A stretch of DNA of 64,000 nt from Thereva unica (taxonomy: Eukaryota > Arthropoda > Insecta > Diptera > Therevidae). The stretch covers positions 92,554,070 through 92,618,069 of the forward strand of contig OX465282.1 in the NCBI GenBank assembly GCA_949987705.1, written 5' to 3'. Below the pieces are notes generated by a model. The model did not search any database and had not been told where the DNA came from. It saw nothing but the letters and a program-made list of their open reading frames with translations. How positions within the stretch are numbered: position 1 is the first letter of the stretch; the number at the start of each line of letters is the position of its first letter. The translations under genes and the position numbers were made by a program. Positions 55,277 through 64,000 of the stretch are shown in pieces.

Positions 55277-56104
55277 TTAATTAGGTGTACTATTGTTATT
55301 CCGGTCCCGCCGGTTGTTATTTTTGCGGTTAGGATTCCTGGCTTTATAGGCTGACCAGATCTTTTTCCCACTTTCTGACAATCTCAGCCTTACCTGGTGT
55401 GTATCACCTATGTACACCGTATATCGTCTTCGCTGTTTCTCCTGTATTTTCTTTAACGGTATGGATTGTAACTGCTGGTACGTTAAGTAAAAGAGAACTC
55501 CTTCCGTGGTGACTTGATGGTACATTTTTTCCTCTAAGCATGTTGGTGGTGGTCTACATAAGTCGTCTACGATCGCTGAGGCTGGTTCCGGAATTATGGG
55601 ACTATCGGCTTCTATTAGTGGTGACTCCTCTTCCACTATCAGCGGGTTCTCTATTTGTGGTTGTGCTGCTTCATCTAGTGGCTCCATTTCCCCTATGTCG
55701 CCAATGATTTCCATATCTTCACCTACATCCTCATCGAAAGGGAGGTTTTTCCCTGGCGTGTTGGGGATCTCTTGTATTTCAGCCGATGGACCTGGAGACC
55801 TAATCTCCCACATGTCGCTGAAATCTTCATATTTCTCGGTAGCTAGTTCTTCATATTTCTCGGTAGCTAATTCTTCTAAGTTTTTGCCGGGAGTTATGGG
55901 GATATCTTGCTCTCTAGCTTCTTCCTCTAAGATGTTTTTTCCAGGAGTAGTGGGTATCTCTATCGTTCTAGATGGCGACCCTGCTGGTGACTTTACATCT
56001 AGGACGTCAGGCGAAACCTCATCAATTAGCCGAATCAGCTCCTCATCACTCAATGAGCAGGTATCCATTATTTGGTCCCAAGATTCTTTAAAATTCGCCT
56101 CCAT
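55277..56104 (-). CDS. Unrecognised accessory ORF of the BEL element, copy 2
   Basis: The translated frame is identical to the 275-residue ORF at 45768-46595, including the three TPGKN motifs and the basic tail. It sits 111 bases after the gag-pol stop, as in copy 1. The lack of any change between copies reflects their youth and is not by itself proof of selection. Confidence 0.75.
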   Translation of the reverse strand: MEANFKESWDQIMDTCSLSDEELIRLIDEVSPDVLDVKSPAGSPSRTIEIPTTPGKNILEEEAREQDIPITPGKNLEELATEKYEELATEKYEDFSDMWEIRSPGPSAEIQEIPNTPGKNLPFDEDVGEDMEIIGDIGEMEPLDEAAQPQIENPLIVEEESPLIEADSPIIPEPASAIVDDLCRPPPTCLEEKMYHQVTTEGVLFYLTYQQLQSIPLKKIQEKQRRRYTVYIGDTHQVRLRLSESGKKIWSAYKARNPNRKNNNRRDRNNNSTPN

Positions 56105-56215
56105 TATTTATTAATATTAATGTTATTATCTCTGAAAAGGAATTAAACTTACTGTATTATTAATAGATATATAAATGGACTACACGAACATCATCAACAC
56201 ATAAATACTGCACCA

Positions 56216-59200
56216 TCATGCGGACAATGGACACAATTTTTGTATCGGCCTTTTTATGATTGTGCTGGAAGTCCGTACAGTTATCACCCTCACCTGGTTA
56301 TCGGATCCTGGGTGTATTTCGTGTACCACCCCGAGTGGCCATTGTGCTGGTGGGCGATTATCGTCCATAATGATAACTACCTGGCCTATTTTGAGGTTTG
56401 GTTGTTGTAATAACCATTTGTTTCGTTTTTGGAGTTCTAATAAATATTCCTGTGACCATTGAGTCCAAAATCGTTGTAAAAGTTGCTGTACATGTTTCCA
56501 ACGATCTAAGTATGGTATGTTGTCCTTGGATGTTACTTCTGGTACTGCCTTGAGATTTCTTCCTACCAAAAAATGTCCAGGAGTAAGTATCTCTAGGTTT
56601 GATGGATCGGCCGACAACTGGCATAGCGGTCGGGAATTCAGGCAGGCTTCTATTTGAACGAGTAATGTGGTTAGTTCTTCGAAGGTAAGTATTCTGTCAT
56701 TATTAATGCGTCTCAGGTGATGTTTAATGCTTTTAACACCGGCCTCCCATAAGCCTCCGAAGTGTGGAGTTATTGGTGGGTTAAAGTGCCATTGTATGTT
56801 CAGATTGGCAAGTTCATCAGCGGCCTGCGCGGTGGCATCATTCAGGACCTGCTTCATCTGAGACTGTAATTGTTTATTAGCTCCTACGAAGTTTGTTCCG
56901 TTGTCTGAATAAATATTCCGACATAATCCTCGCCGTCCGATAAACCTCCTCAATGCTGCTATGAAAGCTTCAGTAGTCATGTCTGATGCTACCTCTATAT
57001 GAATTGCTTTCGTACACATGCATATAAAGATACAGAAGTATCCTTTATATACTTTTGATCCCTTATGTTTGGACATTTTTAGTTCTATGGGCCCGGCGTA
57101 GTCTACCCCTACGTTTTCGAATGGGTTGGCTGGCGTGATCCTTGCGCTTGGTAATCTTCCCATTATTTGAGATGGTGCTGTAGCTCTATATCGAATGCAT
57201 GTCACACATTTATAAATTCTCTCCTTTACGGCTAGCATCCCGTTCGTAATCCAATATTGGTTCCTAATTGTGTTTAATACTAGTTGTGCTCCCCCGTGGA
57301 GCGTTGTCTTATGGAAATGATCAATAATAAGATTGGTGACGTGATGATGCCTTTGTAAGATGATAGGGTGTTTAGTGTCGTAGCTTAGATTTGCATTTTG
57401 TAGTCTGCCTCCTACTCTTATTGTACCATCTTCTGCCATAAATGGGTATAGTTTGGCTAATTGGCTAGATTTGTGGATCGTTTTGATGTTACTTAATTGT
57501 ACGCATTCTTTGGGGAACATTTGTTTCTGGGCTAATTGGATTAGTTTCGTCCTTGCCCATTCGATTTCTTTCGCTAATAGCTGCGCGTTGCACCGCTCTT
57601 TCTTCCTTCGACTATTGTGTATAAATCGATAGCAGTACGCCATAACTCGCAGTGTTTTTGTTAGCGAGGAGAACTTCATCCACCATTCAGTGATGATTGG
57701 TTGGTTTGTCATCAGGGTTTTGGTGGTTGTCTTGGCTTCAAGTTCTGTTTTCAGGTCTTCCAGAGATTCTTTTGGCCATTTATCCTCTGGTTTCCGCAAC
57801 CAGGTAGGACCCTGCCACCAAATTGAGGCTGATTGCAATTTTGCTGGCATTACTCCTCTTGACGGTAAGTCCGCTGGGTTTTCCTTGGTGGAGACATAGT
57901 GCCAGGATGTGCTATCAGCATTTTCACTGATCTCCACTATTCGATTGGCTACAAATGTCTTCCACTTATTAGGCATGCCTTTTAACCACGCTAGAACGAC
58001 TTTGGAGTCAGTCCAACATTTGCTTTGGATGTCTTGGAGATGCATGTCGATCTTGATTTGCCGGATTAGTTTACTGAGAAGTACTGCTCCACATAATTCC
58101 AATCGCGGCAAAGACATTGGTTTGATGGGAGCCACTTTCGTTCTTGCCATCAACAATGTCGTTTCAATGGTTTCATCCTCCAAAACGGTTCTGATGTACA
58201 CCACGGCTGCGTAAGCTCGTACGGATGCGTCGCAAAATCCGATTAGTTGACACCTCTTGTTTCCGGTGCTTGTTTTCAACCATCTCGGTATTCGGAGATT
58301 TTGAATGTAGGGAAGTTGTTCCTTGAACTGGGTCCATTCTTGTTGGATTTCTTGATCCACTGGATCATCCCATTGGTACCCGTTCATCCATAATTTCTGC
58401 ATGATTAACTTGGCAATAACTATACATGGGGCGATCCAGCCTAGCGGATCGTATAGTTTAGCCACCTCAGACAAAATTCTTCTTTTTGTCTGGGCTAGTT
58501 GCGTGAACTCAGAATCCCTTATCGCGTATGAGAAGTAATCTTTGACTGGGTGCCAATAAATACCCAGTGCTTTGATTTGATTATCTTCCTTTACTTGGAG
58601 CGGCAGTTGTAATTCGCGATCTGCCGCTGGAATTGTCTCTAGTAGCGATTCGTGGTTAGCCACCCATTTTCTTAGATGAAACCCCCCAGATCTCAATAGA
58701 TCAATTAATTCCCTTTGAAGCTCTAATGCCTCTGGCAGTGTGTCTGCCCCAGTAAGTAGGTCATCCACATAAAAGTCCGTAAAAACCTTTCTGGCTGCCT
58801 TTGGCCATTGTTTTATTTCGTCAGTGGCTAGCCTTTGTAAAGTTTTTATGGCTAAGTATGGTGCCGCTGTCGTGCCGAAGGTGACGGTTTGTAACTCATA
58901 TTCTTGTACTGGTTCTTTAGGATTTTCTCTCCATAAAATCGTTTGATATTTTCTGTCTGAAGGACTTACAGATATCATTCTGTACATTTTTTCGATATCA
59001 GCCGTTACCGCGTATTTGTACTGTCTCCAATTTAATAAAGTAGCAAATAATTTAGGTTGTAATGTTGGTCCGTTCAACATCTGCTCATTTAAGCTTTTTT
59101 TATTCGAGGTTTTAGCTGAAGCATCAAATACCACCCTCACCTTTGTCGTAGTGCTCTCCTTGACTACGGCATGATGCGGCATGTAATACCTGTGGGGTGT

Positions 59201-61519
59201 TTGCCCTGTGGTTACTTTCATGTGCCCTAAATCAATGTACTCCCTCAAACATTGTGTGTAGGCTTCGCGTAGCTCTACATTCTGAGACAATTTTCTTTCC
59301 ATTTGGACTAGCCTAGACATTGCTTGTCCTCTAGATTCACCTAGATCGGGTGGGCTACCGCCCACGAACGGTATGCTAACTTCATAGTGACCATTTGGAT
59401 GGCGTTTTGTGTGGTCCTCATAGTGCTTCTCACACATTTCTTCCTCAACTGTTAGACGTCGTCCGGTGTCCAACTCTTCCCATTCCCAAAACTTCTTCAT
59501 TTGACTATTTAACTCTTGCAAAGTATCCGTCTGCTGAAGGGTAAATGCGGATAAGTTCGATTGACTTCGCTTATGTACACGTGTAGCTGCTTTGCCAAAT
59601 ATTATCCAACCTAAGCTGGTGTTCTGGGCGACGGGCGATTGGTTAACTCCCTTGCGTAGACCATTTTGTATGATATCTGCGTACACGTCCACACCTAATA
59701 ATACATCGATTCGACCTGGTTCGGTGTAATTTGGGTCAGCCAACTCTAGGCCGTCAATGTGTGACCAGTTTTGCCATGCAATTCTTTTCGGTGGGAATAC
59801 ATTAGTGATGTTTTTGATGACATAGGCCTGCAACGTGCGCTCAAACTTAGGGTCTATGGTGGACAGCAATGAAACGCACGCTATCTTAGTTGATGTTGCC
59901 ACTGGAACGGATGCTATACCGGTCACCTCTAACGCAGCTGGTATGGTATCCGCTTGTAAGGATTGATATGCCGTTTCGGTTATGAACGAGCTCTGCGATC
60001 CAGGATCGATTAGCGCTCGCAGAGTCAGATGAGTTCCTTTCTCATCCTTAATTTTTACCAATGCTGTCGCTAGCATTGATTGCGTGTTATTCCTGCTATA
60101 ATTGCAGTTGGTAACAGTTTGATTCTTGGGATTCTCCTCTTTCTTATCTACTTTTCCCTGACAACTTCCCTCTTGTGTGGATCCATCATGCAACAACACA
60201 TGATGCTTTTTTCCACATTGGGGACACCTATTGCTGCTGGTGCATGTTGCATTTGGATGTGACCTCAGGCAGTTATCACACACCCTATTTTCTGTCAGCC
60301 ATCTCCGTCTCGCGTTCATGTCCAAACTCTTGAATGTTTGGCATTGAGATAGGAAATGTTGTTGTCTGCACATTAGACAGTGAACGTTCCTGGCTTTCAA
60401 CTTTCTATAATCCCCCTTGTTATTATTTACAAACCCTCTTTGTTGATACCTTTCTTTATTTTCTCGCCAACAATTATCTCTGCCTTGTTTATCAACATTG
60501 TGTTGGCTTATATGATAACTCGCAGTTCGATTCCGATCCTTGCCACCCTTTCTAACTTCTCGATTTGATATATTTTGATTAATATCTTTGGTGGCTTCTA
60601 AACTGCGATACCTTTCTTCCATAAATTTGCTTAAATCTGCTAACGACGGCAAATCGTCCGATTTAGCAATCAACTGTTCCCAAAGATTTCGTGTTTTATC
60701 CGGCAATCTTTGTGCCGTTGCATAAACAAATATGGGATCCCAGTTGGTAATATCGACCTTAAGGACTTGTAAGCCATGCTTAACGCGATGCAGTTCATCT
60801 AACACTGCTCTTATGTCTTCAGACATTCAGTCTTCAGACTCATTTTTAATCTTCGATTGATTAAATAATAATTTAAATTGGGCGTATATTAATAGCCTCC
60901 GCTTGTTGTAGCGTTTGCATAATAATTCCCATGCTGGCGCATAATTTTCTGACGTCATATCAAACGCGTCTAAGTCTCTTCGAGCTTCCCCTGTGAGACT
61001 GTTTTTTAAATAATGAAGTTTATCGACTGCTGTCAGTCGTTCTTCACTGTGTATCAATGATACGAAACGATCATGGAAAGTCCTCCATGAAGTATATTGG
61101 CCATCGAACTTTGGAATTTCAATGGTCGGAAGTTTTACAATGGCCTTGGGTGCGCTTGTTTGCTCACTAACTTGAACCTTTTGTTTCGATTCTTCAGCTT
61201 TCTGAGCAATGCATGCCTCTAGCGCATCTTGCAAGTCACCCATGAATTCTGAGTATGATTCCTCAAATTCCTGAAACTGAGTGCCTTGTACGTACCGAAT
61301 TACTTCATCCCGGACACTTTCGTCTTTGATGCTAGTAACATCGGCTGCACCTAATTCTAGGTAATTACTCTCAAACCTCTCCCATATTATTTTAATAGTT
61401 TCGATCTTCCCTTTTATATAACCTGCCGTTCTTCTATGCTTGGAAGTCTTATTATAGTTGGAGATTGTCTGCCTTAGCTGTGTCTCCAACGTGCCTTGCA
61501 TTTTTAATGTAGTTTTCAT
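56216..61519 (-). pseudogene. BEL/Pao gag-pol, copy 2 with a stop in gag
   Basis: It is the same polyprotein as at 46707-51998, but the codons for Y-K-D near residue 229 are replaced by a longer patch (net +12 bases, plus-strand 60815-60840) that adds a TGA stop at residue 231. An ATG follows directly and the same frame then runs for 1536 residues to 56216. The first 230 residues end in the gag domain, so normal Gag cannot be made without readthrough. One residue also differs in the integrase (Ala in copy 1, Val here, at residue 1554 of copy 1). All catalytic residues are kept. Confidence 0.9.
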
Positions 61520-61643
61520 TTTGTCGTTAATTGAACTACAACTACTAAACCAAAATAATCCCGAAAATACTTAAACGTTTGAATGATTTACTAATTTTTA
61601 TCTAATTGTGAATTTATAGGATATAACTATTTGACCATTTTTA

Positions 61644-61660
61644 TCCGGCTCGAAGGACCA
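61644..61660 (-). other. BEL primer binding site, copy 2 (tRNA-Tyr type)
   Basis: The same 17 bases as at 52123-52139, again one base from the LTR. Its position confirms LTR 3 as the 5' LTR of copy 2. Confidence 0.8.
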
Positions 61661-61661
61661 A

Positions 61662-63525
61662 TGTTACGGCGCACAGCCGTAATAATATAATTGTTAAATA
61701 TTTTTATAAATTTATATTCTTCCAAACTGAAGAATCCACAATATTTACCTTTTTCTTGAATTCAGCTTTCTGTAATGTTTAGAAAAAAAGGTCGCGGAAT
61801 CAAAGATGAAAAATGGTTTAAAATACTTATATTCTCTCCTATAAATTACATATCTAATTATTTCTAAATTACTCTATTTTACTTTACTTTCTATTCAAAT
61901 TAAGTTAGATTCTTAACTTTTTAACAATTAACAATTTAAATCTTGTTGATTGCTGCTTCTATTTATCTGCAAGTAAATTCATTAATAAATCATTCAAATA
62001 TTCATTCTCAATGCCCCTTTTACCTTTATTTTTTGTTCATTCTAAATTCTTTTATCAAGATATAATTAGGTCACTGCCGCGCCGGTGGCTCCCAGTTGCT
62101 GCAGTTGACCAATATTTCTCTGGTTAAAATGTTTACTGTGCTTCTATCGTAACCGACTTAGATCTGTACGACCTTGCGGTGTTCGGTGCACACAGGAGAA
62201 TTGTTGATTTATTCGTAGTCTTTTAGTTGCATTTGCAACTCGTAATTGTCGAATTATTTCCTAAATCTTTATGATTGTGTTTACGCATATGCAAACCCTC
62301 CGTTTTCTACTTTAAGATGATTCAATTTACTCCTTTCCTTTTTGTTTTTACTCTCAACAAAATTGGAGTTTAATTATGTGCTATTTAGCAACTTTTACTC
62401 AACCTGCTGGTTGGCTAAGCTAAAAAAATATATTTTTTTTTTTTTCTTGTTTTTTAGTCGAGATTCGACTTTACAAGCTCCTGTGGTTTGGAACTTTATT
62501 GAATAATTATAGCTTTACGCCGAATTATATTTTAAATTGAGTTCCTCCAACAGAGACTCCTAACCAGTAAGTCTCTGATCGAGGATTAACATCTACAGTC
62601 GATATTCGACTTATAGAAAAAAGACCGCTAAGCAGTGTATTTAAATTAAATTCTTTAACAGAGATTCCTAAAACAGTAAATCTCTGCTAGATGTTTCAAT
62701 AACTACAGTCGATATTCGACTTAACAAAAACCTCCACCAACGATTTGGTTCCCACACGACTATGTTGTTAGTATTTTTATTATTTGATACACCTAACAAG
62801 TAATTGTCGGTAAAAACCCGACAATTATCTACGCCCTAAAATGAGGTTGTTAATTTATTAAATTCTGTCGACATGCGACATCCGCCACCAATATTTATGT
62901 ATGCTTTAAATTGTGGTTTTTTAATTTATTAATTTTGTCGACATGCGACATCTGCCACCAATATTTAATAAAATTTTTAATAAATTTTTCTAAGCTTAGC
63001 TAACCTATTTTAAATTGCCGGTAAAGACCCTGACAATATCTAATTCCCTGATATAAAATACGCTTGGATAGTCTTTCTGACGAATTCGTCTGATCGACTG
63101 ATCAAGTTTCCTACGCGCAGAAACTTTTATTCTTCGTCTTCTATCGAAGTGAAAGATGGCGCTTGGTGGAGCTTTTTCACCACGGCGCGATCACTTTGCA
63201 GTGGTTTCAATTTATACCAATTTCATAATTAAAGCTTTCATTAAAGCTTTTTGTTTATATTTACTGGGTGACAGGTAAGTGGTTGTTTATTTCTTATAGT
63301 TTTTCTATTTTGATTTATTTTATTTATTTTTAGGAAGGAAGCGGACAGGAATTTTGGATTATGATACAGGTAATTTTTTTTGTGATCATTTTCTATTTAA
63401 TATTTGCATTTTAGCCTGAGTTTACGATTCTTTTGGGCCTGGTCGTGGTAGGCGTCTGTCAGGTTTGTTTTTGTCTGTTTTGGATTTATAATTTATTTTA
63501 ATATTTTTATTTTCAGGCCAAAACA
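61662..63525 (-). repeat. BEL LTR 3 (5' LTR, 1864 bp)
   Basis: It runs from TGTTACGG to GGCCAAAACA and matches LTR 1 closely, with one extra base near 62430. The first bases after it, ATCTG, are the right target duplication. Confidence 0.92.
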
Positions 63526-63530
63526 ATCTG
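63526..63530. repeat. BEL target-site duplication, right copy
   Basis: ATCTG equals the five bases at 43658-43662 and marks the return to gypsy leader sequence. Confidence 0.88.
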
Positions 63531-63651
63531 GGATATTTTATGCGCTGTAGTGGCAGACGCTAACACTGCCCCCAAGTCAGGCTCAGCCTTGGGTTGGAGG
63601 TCAAGGAGCCTAGACCAGCAGTACTAACGTTTTTACTATTTGCGCACCCAG
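63531..63651 (-). other. Gypsy leader, primer-proximal part
   Basis: This is leader sequence between the BEL array and the gypsy primer site. It continues at 43657 and below toward gag once the array is set aside. Confidence 0.75.
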
Positions 63652-63669
63652 ATCCTACCGGCTGCGCCA
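63652..63669 (-). other. Gypsy primer binding site (tRNA-Ser type)
   Basis: The plus-strand ATCCTACCGGCTGCGCCA differs by one base from the 3' end of an insect tRNA-Ser as I remember it (ATCCTACCGACTGCGCCA). Gypsy elements of the 17.6/297 group use tRNA-Ser. Two bases separate it from the LTR. Confidence 0.7.
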
Positions 63670-63671
63670 AT

Positions 63672-64000
63672 TGTTATATAAATTGTTATATAATAAAAAT
63701 ATAACTCACCACACAACTGTTATTTCATTTATTAACCAACTGTTGTATAAAATAACAACACTCTTTTACTTATTTTTTGTTTTTTTTAAATTTTCATATA
63801 TCACGGGGTTTTTTTTTTTTTTTTTTTTTTTTATTTACTGATTGATTTCATAAATTGTTCTAATAAAAAAAACAACACTCACAATAATTATTTTTTTTTT
63901 TTATTTTATTAATATTTATTTATTATTACTTAAAATAGTTATAGTGCAAAAATACACTAATATATCTTATTGCCGAAATGCACTAATATAGCTTCCTTCT
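63672..64000 (-). repeat. Gypsy 5' LTR (partial, cut by window end)
   Basis: It begins TGTTATATAAATTG and follows the 3' LTR text (34605 on) to the window end, with a longer T run near 63807-63832 and the start of the 95-bp array. About 2 kb of this LTR should lie outside. Confidence 0.88.

Larger units (their letters stand above)
43663..63525 (-). mobile_element. BEL/Pao tandem array: LTR-body-LTR-body-LTR
   Basis: Three LTRs (43663-45525, 52141-55033, 61662-63525) and two complete bodies are arranged head to tail in the same orientation with one target duplication, ATCTG, outside. The bodies differ by only a few changes: one extra C in the polypurine tract of the second, a 12-bp net patch in gag, and at least two base substitutions. 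The array therefore grew from one insertion after it had landed in the gypsy leader, or arrived as a preformed tandem. Confidence 0.92.
34605..64000 (-). mobile_element. Gypsy LTR retrotransposon (runs off window)
   Basis: The 3' LTR (34605-36932), polypurine tract, pol, gag, leader, primer site and the beginning of the 5' LTR (63672 on) are all in place on the minus strand. The leader is interrupted by the BEL array at 43663-63525. Without this array, and with both LTRs at 2.3 kb, the element is about 11.5 kb. It inserted in the CACTA-like gene at 34604/34605. No env-like ORF is present between pol and the LTR. Confidence 0.88.

Noticed and set aside
43663..63525. BEL array as an assembly duplication
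   Set aside because: The copies differ by a 12-bp patch, an extra C in the polypurine tract, several substitutions and a unique 1029-bp duplication in the middle LTR. Simple duplication of one sequence by the assembler would not give these. It still needs long-read proof.

Overview
This window looks like a transposon-packed stretch of an arthropod, most likely insect, nuclear genome. I found no host gene. The evidence is the mix of element families (R1-clade and RTE-like LINEs, gypsy and BEL/Pao LTR retrotransposons, Helitrons, hAT and CACTA-like transposases), AT-rich spacers and short spliceosomal introns of 68 and 105 bp inside transposase genes. The order of insect cannot be decided from the sequence.

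1-10 kb: the 3' exons of a DDE-like transposase of a family I cannot name, Helitron-like relics, two tRNA-like modules, a BED-finger exon of a hAT element, a small MITE, and a DNA element with long inverted arms (about 6676-8592) that holds a decayed relative of the first transposase. 9-21.4 kb: one (TA)n microsatellite has taken three insertions: a 949-bp MITE (9013-9961), a nearly full-length R1-clade LINE (10023-15191, minus) and a 6-kb TIR element (15213-21246) with its own spliced transposase gene. The LINE carries a 207-bp SINE-like insert that keeps the RT frame open. The TIR element carries a Helitron, which in turn carries a hairpin MITE. 21.4-26.2 kb: the catalytic part of a decayed hAT transposase, probably the partner of the BED exon 16.5 kb upstream, then a long palindrome and more relics.

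26.2-34.6 kb: a Helitron (minus), then a CACTA-like transposase gene split in two (28133-28405 and 33818-34604) by a block of Helitrons that are joined head to tail at 32301/32302 and contain a 5'-truncated RTE-like LINE. Helitrons in the window share a near-identical 3' tail (GTTGCAACGC-type hairpin, then CTAG) but have different 5' heads.

34.6-64 kb: a gypsy retrotransposon (minus) inserted in the CACTA-like gene. It has a 2.3-kb LTR with fifteen 95-bp tandem repeats, gag and pol overlapping in -1 register at a GGGAAAC slippery site, and a tRNA-Ser-type primer site. Its leader, between primer site and gag, was hit by a BEL/Pao element now present as a tandem LTR-body-LTR-body-LTR array (43663-63525) inside a single 5-bp duplication, ATCTG. 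Each body has a gag-pol gene and an extra downstream ORF of 275 residues with three TPGKN motifs that I do not recognise. The bodies are almost identical, so the array is young. The middle LTR alone has a 1029-bp tandem duplication, and the second body has a patch that puts a TGA stop in gag.

Order of events supported by nesting: CACTA-like gene and hAT first; then Helitrons and (TA)n insertions; then gypsy; then BEL; then BEL array formation and the two copy-specific changes.
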